Shown here piece after piece: positions 43,326 through 54,135 of a stretch of 64,000 nt of DNA. The notes below the pieces were generated by a model, which saw only the letters and a list, made by a program, of their open reading frames with translations, made no database searches and had not been told where the DNA came from. The DNA comes from Agromyces sp. SYSU T00194. GTDB lineage: Bacteria > Actinomycetota > Actinomycetes > Actinomycetales > Microbacteriaceae. How positions within the stretch are numbered: position 1 is the first letter of the stretch; the number at the start of each line of letters is the position of its first letter. The stretch covers positions 310,001-374,000 of the forward strand of contig NZ_JBEPJZ010000001.1 of the NCBI RefSeq assembly GCF_040496035.1, read 5' to 3'. A program made the position numbers and the translations under genes.

Positions 43326-45899
43326 TCAGGGGGCGGGGACCTCCGCTCCCTCGGCACCGGCCCAGAGGAGCCCGCGGCCGATCTGGCTGAACATGCCGAC
43401 GGGATGGGTGCGGAAGTTCATCGACGTGCCGAACATGAGCACCCGGTTGCCCGCGTCGGTCTCCGCGGAGACCGCGGACGCCTGGCCCGCGGCATCCGTC
43501 GTGGAGCGGCCCGTCTGGTCGCGCCAGTGGCCGGCGATGAACGGATCGGCGGCGTAGGTCTGCTCGACCACCGCGTTCGGTCCGAGGTCGCTGTACCAGA
43601 CCGCCGGGTAGACGAAGGCCGTGTCCTGCGGGTACGTGCCGAGCAGTCCGCCGTCGACCGGGTCGACCGAGACGACGCCGTTCGAGCCGTTGCGGCCCGA
43701 CGTCGCCGTCGATTCGACGAGGCCGAACGAGTTCGCGAAGGACGAGATCGCCGTACCCTCGCCGACCACGCCACCGCCGGCGGCGAGGTACTCCTCGACC
43801 TCCGCGCGAGCCACCGAACCCTCGCCGAGGTTCAACGAACCGCCGACCCAGAGCACCTCGACGTCGTCCAGCTGGAGTCCGCCCTCGAGCGCTCCCGACG
43901 AGATCGACACCGGGTCGTCGAAGCCGAGCTTCTGCAGGGTGAGGAGCTCCTCGCCGCCACCGGTGTAGCCGACCGTGAGCGCGTCGAGCCCGCTGCTCTC
44001 CTCACCGGCGAGTCGCGAGCCGTCGGACGCCGTGAAGGCGACCCCGTACGCGTCGGCGACCTCGACGGCCGCCGCGTGGCTCGCGGCGTCCGCACCGAGG
44101 ATCACCGAGCCGTCGGCGAAGACGGACACCGGAATCTCGGACTCGAGCAGCGCGTTGATCGCCTGATACTCGGCGACGCCGCTCGTGGCGAGCTCGAGGT
44201 AGCTGCCGGCCGCGGGCACGAAGCCGGTCGGCACGGCCTCGGCCACCGGCTTCAGCTTCGCCGTGAGCGCCGGGTCTCCCGTCGACCCGATCGCGTCGAC
44301 GTCGGCGCCCCACAGCAGCGCGAGGCTCCACGCGGAGATGTCGTACATCGACGGCACGCGGTCGGAGATGTCGGACCCGTCTGCGAGCAGCACGTTCGCC
44401 ATGCCGCGCAGCGGCTGGTGCATGTCGACCACGTACGATCCGGCCGGGTAGCTCGTGCCGCCCGCCGTGAAGGCCGCGCTCGCGCGCTGCACCTCGACGC
44501 CGTTCGCGATGAGCTGGTCGACCAGGGTCGCCGCGTCGGTGTCCGAGCGCTGTCCGTCGCCCATCGGGATGACGTAGGCGCGTGGGAACTCGGCCGTGTA
44601 CACGTCGGTCTCGTCCCAGATCTCGGCCCACTCGCTCGGCTCGGCGACCGAGGTCGGGTCGACGTCGGCGGGGATCTCGACCAGGGGGTCGCCCGCGAGG
44701 CCACGGCGGAAGATCTCGATCTGGTTCGACAGCAGCGCCGACGAATGCTCCATCACGTAGTCCACCGAGGTGTCGATCACCACGCCCGCGACCTCGATGT
44801 TGATCGCCGCGCGCTCCTTGCCCAGCTCGGTGTTCGAGGTGCGGCCGAGCGGGAGCTCGACGGTGTTCGTGATGGCGCCCTGGTAGGCGACGTACTGCGG
44901 CGTGAAGATGGGGGGCCAGTCGTCCCAGCCCGACCGGATGTCGCGGTACGGGATGCGGATGTGACCGGTGTTCTCGGTCGTCACGCGGTTGGTCGCGAGG
45001 TCGAGGTAGGTGTTGCCCGGGATGTCGGCCTCGGTCACCGCCTCCTCGATCTCGAGGGCCGCGGCGTAGGCGTGCGGCAGGAACAGGTCGTACTCGTAGT
45101 TCTCGCCGTGCGGCGGCCCGCAGGGCTCGATCTGGAGCACGCTCGTGTAGCCGTGCAGGTCGATGTAGAAGGTCGGCTGGAGCACGCCGGAGAGGTCGCG
45201 GATGATGCGCGCCTCGCTCGTGGCACCGGTGACCATGTCGCGATTCGCGTCGAAGCCGTCGGCCGTGGCCCGCTGTCCGAGTGCACGGCCGTCGGGGTTG
45301 TTGGTGACCGTGAAGTAGAGGCGGTTGCGCTCCAGCGTCTCGGCCACCTCCTCGTAGGGCGCCGTGGCCAGGTACTCGATGTACTCGAGCACCGCGTCGG
45401 TGCCCTCCCACTCGTTGCCGTGGATGTTGGCGTTGAACCAGATCGGCACCTTGTAGTGCTCCATGAGCGACTGGTTCTTCGCCGCGGCGGTCGGGTTCTG
45501 CTTGATCATCTCGCGGAACTTCGCCTGCCGAGTCGTCTCGCCGCGCGTCTCCGGCGCGGTCAGCGTGACCAGGTGGATGTCCTTGCCGAGCGCGGACTGG
45601 CCGACGACCTGCACCGAGATGCGGTCGCTGACCGCGGTGAGGTCGTTCAGCATCGGTGCGATCTCGTCGTAGGGAATCACGCCGCGGTCGAGCGACGCGT
45701 CGGACGGGTCGTCCGGGACGGTGTCGAGCAGGGGCTGGAACGGGTAGCTCGTCGGTGCCGCGACGAGCGACGACACCGGAGTGACGATGGGGACGGCGGG
45801 TGCACCGTCGAGGGCGGCCGCGGGTGCGGCTCCGGCGACGAGTGTCGCGGCGAGGATCGCCGTGATGCCCGCGCCGGCGGTGGCGCGATGGAACGACAT
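43326..45899 (-). CDS. Large secreted M14-family zinc carboxypeptidase
   Basis: An 857-residue exported peptidase. A signal peptide (MSFHRATAGAGITAILAATL, cleavage near AAALD) is followed by an M14 domain. Zinc ligands are His and Glu in NIHGNEWEG and His in IDLHGYTSV; the substrate-binding TNNPDGRAL and Arg in FDANRDM fit carboxypeptidases, and the general-base Glu is in TNTVELPLG. The C-terminal half is a beta-rich glutamine-amidotransferase-like fold (VEVLWVGGSLNLG, VEEYLAAGGGVVGEG), common in long bacterial M14 proteins. GGAG precedes the ATG. It probably degrades peptides outside the cell. Confidence 0.9.
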   Translation of the reverse strand: MSFHRATAGAGITAILAATLVAGAAPAAALDGAPAVPIVTPVSSLVAAPTSYPFQPLLDTVPDDPSDASLDRGVIPYDEIAPMLNDLTAVSDRISVQVVGQSALGKDIHLVTLTAPETRGETTRQAKFREMIKQNPTAAAKNQSLMEHYKVPIWFNANIHGNEWEGTDAVLEYIEYLATAPYEEVAETLERNRLYFTVTNNPDGRALGQRATADGFDANRDMVTGATSEARIIRDLSGVLQPTFYIDLHGYTSVLQIEPCGPPHGENYEYDLFLPHAYAAALEIEEAVTEADIPGNTYLDLATNRVTTENTGHIRIPYRDIRSGWDDWPPIFTPQYVAYQGAITNTVELPLGRTSNTELGKERAAINIEVAGVVIDTSVDYVMEHSSALLSNQIEIFRRGLAGDPLVEIPADVDPTSVAEPSEWAEIWDETDVYTAEFPRAYVIPMGDGQRSDTDAATLVDQLIANGVEVQRASAAFTAGGTSYPAGSYVVDMHQPLRGMANVLLADGSDISDRVPSMYDISAWSLALLWGADVDAIGSTGDPALTAKLKPVAEAVPTGFVPAAGSYLELATSGVAEYQAINALLESEIPVSVFADGSVILGADAASHAAAVEVADAYGVAFTASDGSRLAGEESSGLDALTVGYTGGGEELLTLQKLGFDDPVSISSGALEGGLQLDDVEVLWVGGSLNLGEGSVARAEVEEYLAAGGGVVGEGTAISSFANSFGLVESTATSGRNGSNGVVSVDPVDGGLLGTYPQDTAFVYPAVWYSDLGPNAVVEQTYAADPFIAGHWRDQTGRSTTDAAGQASAVSAETDAGNRVLMFGTSMNFRTHPVGMFSQIGRGLLWAGAEGAEVPAP

Positions 45900-46139
45900 G
45901 TTGCTCCGATCTGGGAAGGTAGGGACCAGTCCGACCGTGCGGCGCCGGAGGATGCCCGGCGACCGTCCCGGCCGGTCACACCATCCGGTTGCGGAATCGT
46001 GCGCCATACAGGGGGTACAGCCAGCCTGTCATTCGGCTGAATCGGTCAACCAGACCAGTTCATTGCGTCCTGTGCATACTCGCGCATGGATCGTGCGTTT
46101 GCATTTCGTGCAGGTTTCGTGCGGGTCGATTCGCTTCGA

Positions 46140-46391
46140 TCAGCTCCCGGAGAGCAACTGCCAGAGGCCCAGGCCGATCAGCCAGAGACCCATCGCGGAT
46201 GCCACGATCCAGCCGCGCACGCGGTTGCGATCGGCACGTGCGCGCGCCTCGGCCGCCTCGCGCTCCGCCCGCTCGGCCTCGGCCCCGCGCTGCTCGGCGT
46301 CGCGCTCCTGCTGCTCGGACTCGGGCTCGGGGTCCGGGTCGGAGCCGGGCCCGGGCTCCGGCTCGGGGCGGTCGGCGCTCACCGGGGGCAT
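46140..46391 (-). CDS. Small coiled-coil membrane protein downstream of lysS
   Basis: An 83-residue protein. Residues 1-25 are Pro/Glu/Asp-rich, residues 26-58 form a charged helix (Glu/Ala/Arg) likely to coil, and residues 60-80 (WIVASAMGLWLIGLGLWQLL) are one transmembrane helix, so it is a tail-anchored type. It starts 4 bases after the lysS stop, consistent with co-transcription. No family recognised. Confidence 0.55.
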   Translation of the reverse strand: MPPVSADRPEPEPGPGSDPDPEPESEQQERDAEQRGAEAERAEREAAEARARADRNRVRGWIVASAMGLWLIGLGLWQLLSGS

Positions 46392-46395
46392 CCGC

Positions 46396-47916
<1,521 letters not shown>

Positions 47917-48088
47917 GCTCTCTCTCACGGGTCGTCGAGTGGTGGTGGATGCCGCGGAACGGCGCCCGACGAGAAGCGGGCGCGCGCGGCGCGCGATGCG
48001 CGGACCCCAGCCTATCGCCGCGCGCCGGGAATGCCGTGGTCGGTGCGCCGTCCGGAAGGCGTGGGGCGATTCCCCGGAGGGTGGGGCG

Positions 48089-48970
48089 TCAGCCGAGGAC
48101 GATCTCGGCGTTGTCGATGAGCCGGGTGCCGGCCACGTCGGCCGCGACCAGCACGCGCGCGGGGCCGCGGTGGTCGTCGTCGACGGGCAGGAGGGTCGCG
48201 GGGTCCACCACGACGAGGTAGTCGAGCACGGCCGCCTCGTGGTCGCCGAACGCGCCCGCCGCTTCGGCGAGCACCTCCGCGAGGCCGGAGCCCGCGACCT
48301 CGCGCGCCGCCTGCAGCGCGTCGGGCAGGGCGCGCGCGGCGACCCTGGCCTCGGCGTCGAGGTAGCGGTTGCGGCTCGAGCGGGCGAGCCCGTCGGCCTC
48401 GCGCACGGTCGGCACGGGAACGATCTCGACGGGGAGGTCGAGGTCGGCGACCATGCGGGCGACGAGGAAGCACTGCTGGGCGTCCTTCTGGCCGAACATG
48501 GCCAGGTCGGGCCCCGCGATGTGCAGCAGCTTCGCCACCACCGTGAGCACGCCGTCGAAGTGACCGGGACGCGACGCGCCCTCGTAGCGGGCGCCGATGG
48601 GGCCCGCGACGACGCGCGTCTCGCTCGGGCCGTTCGGGTACATCTCCGCGGCGGTCGGCGCGAACACCAGGTCGACGCCCTCGGGCGCGAGGGCGGCCAG
48701 GTCGGCATCGAGGGTGCGCGGGTAGCGGTCGAGGTCCTCGGTGGGGGCGAACTGCAGCGGGTTCACGAAGATCGAGACCACGACCACGTCGGCCAGTTCG
48801 CGGGCGCGGCGCACGAGTGCGAGGTGCCCCTCGTGCAGCGCGCCCATGGTGGGGACGAGGGCGACCCGACCGGCGTGCTCCCCCGCCGCGCGCTCGGCGC
48901 GGAGGGCGGCGATCGCCGCGCGGAGGTCGCCGATGGCGCCGATCACCCGCGGTGCGTCTGGCGTGCTCAC
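48089..48970 (-). CDS. panC: Pantothenate synthetase
   Basis: A 293-residue PanC that joins pantoate and beta-alanine using [21 protein letters not shown] carries the HIGH-like motif, [20 protein letters not shown] and [19 protein letters not shown] bind substrate, and SSRNRYL is the KMSKS-like loop. A GTG start overlaps the DUF2520 stop by 4 bases. panB and panD are not in the window. Confidence 0.95.
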   Translation of the reverse strand: MSTPDAPRVIGAIGDLRAAIAALRAERAAGEHAGRVALVPTMGALHEGHLALVRRARELADVVVVSIFVNPLQFAPTEDLDRYPRTLDADLAALAPEGVDLVFAPTAAEMYPNGPSETRVVAGPIGARYEGASRPGHFDGVLTVVAKLLHIAGPDLAMFGQKDAQQCFLVARMVADLDLPVEIVPVPTVREADGLARSSRNRYLDAEARVAARALPDALQAAREVAGSGLAEVLAEAAGAFGDHEAAVLDYLVVVDPATLLPVDDDHRGPARVLVAADVAGTRLIDNAEIVLG

Positions 48971-49704
48971 TCGTCCTCCTCCGCGAACGGTTCGGCGAGC
49001 GCGGACAGGTCGATCGTACTCGGGGCCCAGCGGGCGAGCGCGTTCTCGACGGCCGACCGCACCAGCGGCGCGATCACCCGGCCGGGCTCGTCGACGCCGA
49101 TGCCTGCGAGCAGGCCGGTGGCCTGCTCGACGATCGCCGTCGAGAACGAGGTGGCCGTCTCGATCGCCTCCGCGTAGGCGGGCCGGTCGGCCTCCGCGAA
49201 CACGAGCGGCTCGCCGCCCATCTCGACGACGAGCGCCTGCGCGATCGGCAGCACGGGCGTCGGCGCGGTCACGCCGAACCACGCACCCGCGAGCCGCGTG
49301 CGATCGACGCTCGTGCCGGTGAACGTCAGCGCCGGGTGGATCGCCAGCGGGATGGCGCCGCGCCGCAGTGCCGGCGCGAGCACGTCCGTGCCGTACCGCG
49401 CCGAGGTGTGCGCGACGAGCTGCCCGGGCTGCCATGCGCCGGTCTCGGCGAGGCCGGCCACCAGCGCCGCGAGCTCGGCGTCGGGCACCGCCAGCAGCAC
49501 GAGCTCGCTGCGCTCGACCACCTCCGGCACGGTGAGCACCGGCACGCCCGGCAGCATGGCATCGGCCCGCTCGCGGCTGGCCTCGGAGACGGCGCTAATG
49601 CCGGTCAGCGCGTGACCGGCCCCGGCCAGCGCGGAGGCCAGGACCGGGCCGACCCGGCCCGCGCCCACCGTGCCGACGCCCAGGCGCCCGGTGCGCTCAG
49701 CCAT
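48967..49704 (-). CDS. DUF2520 / Rossmann-like oxidoreductase-type protein
   Basis: A 245-residue two-domain protein: an N-terminal NAD(P)-binding Rossmann fold (GTVGAGRVGPVLASALAGAGH, then VVERSELVLLAVPDAEL) and a C-terminal helical DUF2520 domain (AIHPALTFTGTSVDR, SFSTAIVEQATGLLAGIGV). It resembles ketopantoate reductase and pyrroline-5-carboxylate reductase in layout. Its position directly before panC suggests a role in pantothenate synthesis, as a possible replacement of PanE; this is context-based. It overlaps panC by 4 bases and the PH-domain gene by 8. Confidence 0.82.
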   Translation of the reverse strand: MAERTGRLGVGTVGAGRVGPVLASALAGAGHALTGISAVSEASRERADAMLPGVPVLTVPEVVERSELVLLAVPDAELAALVAGLAETGAWQPGQLVAHTSARYGTDVLAPALRRGAIPLAIHPALTFTGTSVDRTRLAGAWFGVTAPTPVLPIAQALVVEMGGEPLVFAEADRPAYAEAIETATSFSTAIVEQATGLLAGIGVDEPGRVIAPLVRSAVENALARWAPSTIDLSALAEPFAEEDE

Positions 49705-51403
49705 GGGCGCCTCCGACCGCGGGCTCGCCGCCGGCGGCGCTCCCGCCGCGTTCCCCGGACGCCGCGACCGCCGCGTGCGCGCCCGCCCAGTGGTCGCTGA
49801 CGTCGAGCCGGGCCCAGGTGATCGCCCCGGCCGCCACGGCGTCGAAGAGCGCCTCTGCGTCGGCGAGGCCGATGACCGGCAGCGTCGCGGTGATGGGACC
49901 CGCCACCGTGTGCACGCGCACGAGCGAGAGCCCGAGCGCCCGGCGGAGCGGCCCGCGGTGCACCGCGACCGACTGGGTGCGCGCGAGCGGCACGATGACG
50001 AGCTCGCGCCAGGCCACACCGCGGCGGATCAGGGCCACGTCGGCGTCGACCGCGTAGCCGGTGCGGCGCCACGAGAACGGCCGCAGCCAGGCCGCGCGCC
50101 GCGGCGCGCCCACGTAGGTCGCGTCGCCGCCGGGGCCGACGAGGCCGGTCTCCGTGACCGCATCGAGCACCTCGGGCGGGGTCTCGGGCAGCAGCAGGCC
50201 GAGCACGCGGCGCACGTCGTCGAGCGTGCCGACCGGCAGCACGAGGCTGCGGCGCGCGGCGTCGCCCGAGGCGCCGGCGCTCTGCCCGGCGACGTTGATG
50301 CGGATCGTCCACCAGCCGAACGGACGCCAGAGCAGCGGCTGCCCGACCTGGATCGCGTGGATGCGTCCCGGGGGCAGCGTGTCGTTCTGAGTCGACAGGA
50401 GCCCGTACCCGATGCGCACCCCGTCGGGCGTCGCGGCGATCGTGTACCGCAGCGACTTCGTGATGCGCGACCACATGTAGGTGACGAGGCCGATCACGGC
50501 CGGCACGAAGGAGAACAGCACCCAGGCCGATCCCGACGTGAGTCCCCAGGTGATGACGCCCGCGAAGATGAGCACGGCCAGCGTCGATCCGCCGAGTACC
50601 GAGGAGCCGACGATGCGGCCGAGCGGGATGTGCACGACCGACTCCGGCGGCGCGAGGTCGGGGTCGAGTTCGGGGGCGAGCAGCTCGTCGACGCGGCGGT
50701 GCACCAGCCCCGGCGCGTGCGATGCGCCGTCACCGGCCCGGCCCGAGGCATCCGTCACCGGCTCGCCCGAGGCATCCGTCACCGGCGCACCACCGGCCGC
50801 TCGAACGGTCCCGGCCCGCTCGGCCTTCGCCCCCGACGCGAGCCGGAGGATGTCGGCGCGCAGCGCGTCGGCGAGGCCCGACTGCAGGTACGACAGCTGC
50901 ACGCTGGCCGACTGCCCGGCGACCGCGACCTCGAGCTTGGCCGCACCGAGCAGCCGCGGCACGAGCGACCGGGAGATGCTGATGCCCTGGATGCGGTCGA
51001 GCCGCGCGCTGCGGTGCGAGCGGAACAGGATGCCGCTGCGCACCTCGACCGCCTCGCCCGTGATGCGGAAGGTGTGCATGCGCCAGCTCAGGGTGAAGCC
51101 GCCGAGCAGCAGGAAGAGGATGCCGAGCACGATGAGCAGGCCCCACCCGACGTTGCCGGTGCGGACGAGGATCGAGATCGGGTCGCCGTCGAAGTCGTCG
51201 GCATCGATGGGCGAGTCGGGCGAGATCCCGATGAGGAACAGGTCGACCACGCGCTCGCGCAGGTTGGCGATCACGAAGCCGATCAGCGCGATCAGGAAGA
51301 TGCCGCCGCGCAGCAGCGGGGTGAGCGGGTGCAGGCGGTGCCACTGCCCGTCGGCGAGATCCGTCGACAGGCCCGCGCGCGCTCCCGGGGCGGGTGCGGT
51401 CAC
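49697..51403 (-). CDS. YdbT-like membrane protein with three bacterial PH domains
   Basis: A 568-residue membrane protein with two pairs of transmembrane helices and three bPH2-type domains: TFRITGEAVEVRSGILFRSHRSARLDRIQGISI, then YTIAATPDGVRIGYGLLSTQNDTLPPGRIHAIQV, then YAVDADVALIRRGVAWRELVIVPLARTQSVAV. This is the YdbT architecture of Bacillus, where YdbST gives resistance to antimicrobial peptides. It is coupled to the preceding YdbS-like gene by a GTGA overlap, so the two probably form a complex. About 35 residues of Ala/Gly/Asp-rich linker sit after the first PH domain. Confidence 0.85.
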   Translation of the reverse strand: MTAPAPGARAGLSTDLADGQWHRLHPLTPLLRGGIFLIALIGFVIANLRERVVDLFLIGISPDSPIDADDFDGDPISILVRTGNVGWGLLIVLGILFLLLGGFTLSWRMHTFRITGEAVEVRSGILFRSHRSARLDRIQGISISRSLVPRLLGAAKLEVAVAGQSASVQLSYLQSGLADALRADILRLASGAKAERAGTVRAAGGAPVTDASGEPVTDASGRAGDGASHAPGLVHRRVDELLAPELDPDLAPPESVVHIPLGRIVGSSVLGGSTLAVLIFAGVITWGLTSGSAWVLFSFVPAVIGLVTYMWSRITKSLRYTIAATPDGVRIGYGLLSTQNDTLPPGRIHAIQVGQPLLWRPFGWWTIRINVAGQSAGASGDAARRSLVLPVGTLDDVRRVLGLLLPETPPEVLDAVTETGLVGPGGDATYVGAPRRAAWLRPFSWRRTGYAVDADVALIRRGVAWRELVIVPLARTQSVAVHRGPLRRALGLSLVRVHTVAGPITATLPVIGLADAEALFDAVAAGAITWARLDVSDHWAGAHAAVAASGERGGSAAGGEPAVGGAHG

Positions 51404-51924
51404 AGCCCCGCCCGGCGGGTCTCGGCGAGCGCCACGAGCCGGTCGCGCAGCGCCTCCGCCTCGGCGAGCGGGAGCCCCGGCACGGCGACGCCGCTCGCGG
51501 CCGCGGCGGTCACCAGCTTCAGGTCGGCGAGGCCCAGCCAGCGCGCCACCGGCCCGCGCGTGATGTCGACGAGCTGCATGCGCCCGTAGGGCACCGCCAC
51601 CCGGCGCTGGTACAGGATGCCGCGGCGGAAGAGCAGGTCGTCCTCGCGCAGCCGGTACGCGATGGAGCGCACGCGACGCGGCTCGAACGCGATCGAGACG
51701 AGCGAGACCAGGATGATCGCGCCGGCGACGGCGGCGATCCACCAGGCCTGGAAGATCCACCAGAGCACGGATCCGATCGCCGCGACGACCAGGACGCCGA
51801 TCACGGAGCCGACGACCTCGACTACCACGTACCGGGGCGACACCCGCCGCCAGCCGTCGTCGATCACGGACGGGGCCGGCGCCGCGGCATCCGCCCCCTC
51901 GGCGGGGACCTCGGGCTCAGACAT
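51400..51924 (-). CDS. YdbS-like membrane protein with one PH domain
   Basis: A 174-residue protein with two transmembrane helices (VVEVVGSVIGVLVVAAIGSV and AAVAGAIILVSLVSIAF) and one bPH2 domain (YRLREDDLLFRRGILYQRRVAVPYGRMQLVDI). It is the partner of the YdbT-like protein encoded next. The ATG overlaps the end of the DUF3180 gene by 8 bases. Confidence 0.86.
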   Translation of the reverse strand: MSEPEVPAEGADAAAPAPSVIDDGWRRVSPRYVVVEVVGSVIGVLVVAAIGSVLWWIFQAWWIAAVAGAIILVSLVSIAFEPRRVRSIAYRLREDDLLFRRGILYQRRVAVPYGRMQLVDITRGPVARWLGLADLKLVTAAAASGVAVPGLPLAEAEALRDRLVALAETRRAGL

Positions 51925-52384
51925 GCGCCTCCTCCTGCTGTTCGTCGTCGTCGGGCGGGAGGGTGCAGAAGTGCTCGGCCACGAGGCCCGCCGCGAGCAG
52001 CGCGCCGGCGGCCAGCAGCGACGCGAGCGAGAGCCAGGTCGCGCCGCCGCCCGGCAGCACCGTGCGGGTCACGAGGTACAGCAGCACGCCCGCGCCGAAG
52101 CCGAGCAGCAGCGCGCCGCTCAGGCTGCACGCCTTGGCGAGCACGGCCACGCGCATCGCGCGGAACGGGTCGACGTGCCGCGGGCCCGTGCCCTTCACCG
52201 CCCGGCGGATCGGCCAGGCCAGCGCGACCACCACGGCGCCGACGCCGACGAGGGTGACGGCGAGCGAGATCGGGGGCACGATGGCGGCCCGTCCCGCATT
52301 CACGACCAGCACCTCGAGCAGGAAGGCGACGGCCGCGCCGCCCACGGCGAGCAGCAGCACGGTGGGAGTCCCGGTGCGCCTCAC
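51917..52384 (-). CDS. DUF3180 membrane protein
   Basis: A 155-residue membrane protein with four helices, matching the actinobacterial DUF3180 family that is encoded right after folK in many genomes. RRTGTPTVLLLAVGGAAVAFLLE opens it and LAKACSLSGALLLGFGAGVLLYLV is its most conserved part. Function unknown. GTG at 52384 overlaps the folK stop by 4 bases. Confidence 0.85.
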   Translation of the reverse strand: MRRTGTPTVLLLAVGGAAVAFLLEVLVVNAGRAAIVPPISLAVTLVGVGAVVVALAWPIRRAVKGTGPRHVDPFRAMRVAVLAKACSLSGALLLGFGAGVLLYLVTRTVLPGGGATWLSLASLLAAGALLAAGLVAEHFCTLPPDDDEQQEEAHV

Positions 52385-52923
52385 GCGTCCTCCCCGCCCG
52401 GCTCGTAGGGCGTGACCTCGTCGTAGGCGACCGCGCGGAGCTCGTCGATGCGCCCGTAGCCCGGGATCACCGCCCTCGGCTCGATGTCGAGCCACGGCTG
52501 CAGCACGAATGCCCGCTGCCAGGCCCGCGGATGCGGGATGACGAGCGTCTCGTCGGAGAGCTCGAGCGTGCCGAAGGCGATGATGTCGATGTCGAGCGTG
52601 CGCGGACCCCAGTGCTCGTCGCGGACCCGGCCGTGCCCCCGCTCGATGGTGTGCACTGCGTCGAGGAGCGCGTGCGGGCTGAGGTCGGTGCGGATCGAGA
52701 TCACGCAGTTCAGGTACGCCGGGGCATCGGGATCGGCGCCGTCGTCGGTGATCGCGACGGTCTCGTAGGTCGGCGAGATGTCCTCGACGCGCGTCTCCCG
52801 GAGCATGTCGACGTCGGCGATGGCCTGCCCGATGGTGCCCTCGCGGTCGCCGAGGCTGCTGCCGAGGGCGAGCACCACCCGGGTGCCGGGCTCGCGGCGC
52901 CGCGGCCGGAACAGGGCGCTCAC
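52381..52923 (-). CDS. folK: 2-amino-4-hydroxy-6-hydroxymethyldihydropteridine pyrophosphokinase
   Basis: A 180-residue HPPK, the folate-pathway enzyme that activates the pterin with ATP. VVLALGSSLGDREGTIGQAI is the N-terminal signature, and GPRTLDIDIIAFG is the Mg/ATP-binding motif, followed by LVIPHPRAWQRAFVLQPW. GTG start overlaps folB by 4 bases. Confidence 0.95.
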   Translation of the reverse strand: MSALFRPRRREPGTRVVLALGSSLGDREGTIGQAIADVDMLRETRVEDISPTYETVAITDDGADPDAPAYLNCVISIRTDLSPHALLDAVHTIERGHGRVRDEHWGPRTLDIDIIAFGTLELSDETLVIPHPRAWQRAFVLQPWLDIEPRAVIPGYGRIDELRAVAYDEVTPYEPGGEDA

Positions 52924-53291
52924 CCGCGGCCCCGCACGATCGTGACGGCGACGTCGTCGAAGGGCACCGAGATGGGCGCCTGCGGCTTGTGCACGGTGAC
53001 CGTGGTCTCCTCGACCGCCTCGTGCGCGAGCACGACGGCCGCGATGCGCTCGGCGACGGTCTCGATGAGGTCGACCGGGTCGTCGCTCACCGCGGCGGCC
53101 ACCTGCTCGGCGAGCTCGCCGTAGTGCACGGTCGCGGCGAGCGCATCGCCGGCGGCGGCGGGGGCGAGGTCGAGGCGCGCGTCGACGTCGATGACGAACT
53201 CCTGCCCCTGCTCGCGCTCGAAGTCGAAGACGCCGTGGTGGGCTCTCACGCGGATGCCGCGCAGCGAGATGCGGTCTCGGGCACTACTCAC
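52920..53291 (-). CDS. folB: Dihydroneopterin aldolase
   Basis: A 123-residue FolB. DRISLRGIRVRAHHGVFDFEREQGQEFVIDVD is the family opening; TVHYGELAEQV carries the substrate-binding Tyr, DLIETVAERIAAVVL the Glu, and TVHKPQAPI the catalytic Lys. GTG at 53291 overlaps the folP stop by 8 bases; a GTG at 53300 is also in frame. Confidence 0.94.
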   Translation of the reverse strand: MSSARDRISLRGIRVRAHHGVFDFEREQGQEFVIDVDARLDLAPAAAGDALAATVHYGELAEQVAAAVSDDPVDLIETVAERIAAVVLAHEAVEETTVTVHKPQAPISVPFDDVAVTIVRGRG

Positions 53292-54135
53292 GCGCACCAC
53301 TCTGCCACGCCTCGGAGACCGACAGCGCGATGCGTGTGGACGCGACGTCGTGCACGCGCACGGCCCACGCGCCCGCGCGGGCGCTCAGCACGCTGACGAC
53401 CGCGGTCGGCAGGTCGCGGGCCGCGACGGGGGCGTCGTCCGGGAGCAGTGCCCCGAGGAACCGCTTGCGCGAGGCGCCGACGAGCACCGGCAGGCCGAGC
53501 GCGGCGAGCTCGTCGAGTCGTGCGAGCAGCTGCCAGTTGTGCTCGGCGCGCTTGGAGAACCCCAGGCCGGGGTCGACGACGATGCGCTCGCGCGGCAGCC
53601 CGGCCGCGCCGAGCGCGTCGATGCGGGCGGACAGCTCGTCGCGCACCTCGGTGACGACGTCGTCGTACTCGGCGAGGGCGTCCATGCGGTCGGAGTGGCC
53701 GCGCCAGTGCATGGCGACGTAGGTGGCATCCGATCCGGCGACGACCTGCGCCATGTCGCGGTCGGCGAGCCCGGCCGACACGTCGTTGACGATCACGGCG
53801 CCGGCCTCCACTGCGGCTGCGGCGGTCGCGGCGCGCATGGTGTCGACGCTGACGCGCAGCCCCATCGCGGCGAGCTCGCGCACCACGGGCACGACCCGGC
53901 GCAGCTCCTCGGCGGGGTCGACGCGCGCCGCGCCCGGCCGCGTCGACTCGCCGCCCACGTCGATCAGGTCGGCGCCGTCGCGCACGAGCTCCAGCGCGTG
54001 CGCCACGGCCGCGTCGGTGCCGAACCAGCGGCCGCCGTCGCTGAAGGAGTCGGGGGTGACGTTCACCACGCCCATGATGAGCGGGTACCCCGGGCGGGCC
54101 TCCCGCGCACCGGCCGGGGCGTCGGGCTCAGGCAT
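53284..54135 (-). CDS. folP: Dihydropteroate synthase
   Basis: A 283-residue TIM-barrel enzyme, the sulfonamide target. MGVVNVTPDSFSDGG and DLIDVGGESTRPGA are the two DHPS signatures, NDVSAGLADRDM and DPGLGFSKRAEHNW follow, and VGASRKRFLG binds the pterin and phosphate. The ATG overlaps folE by 8 bases. Confidence 0.96.
   Translation of the reverse strand: MPEPDAPAGAREARPGYPLIMGVVNVTPDSFSDGGRWFGTDAAVAHALELVRDGADLIDVGGESTRPGAARVDPAEELRRVVPVVRELAAMGLRVSVDTMRAATAAAAVEAGAVIVNDVSAGLADRDMAQVVAGSDATYVAMHWRGHSDRMDALAEYDDVVTEVRDELSARIDALGAAGLPRERIVVDPGLGFSKRAEHNWQLLARLDELAALGLPVLVGASRKRFLGALLPDDAPVAARDLPTAVVSVLSARAGAWAVRVHDVASTRIALSVSEAWQSGARE

Noticed and set aside
42936..46040. A 1034-codon open frame opposite fruR's upstream region and the M14 peptidase
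   Set aside because: It crosses repeats and a terminator and mirrors the peptidase gene. Its composition is that of a shadow frame.
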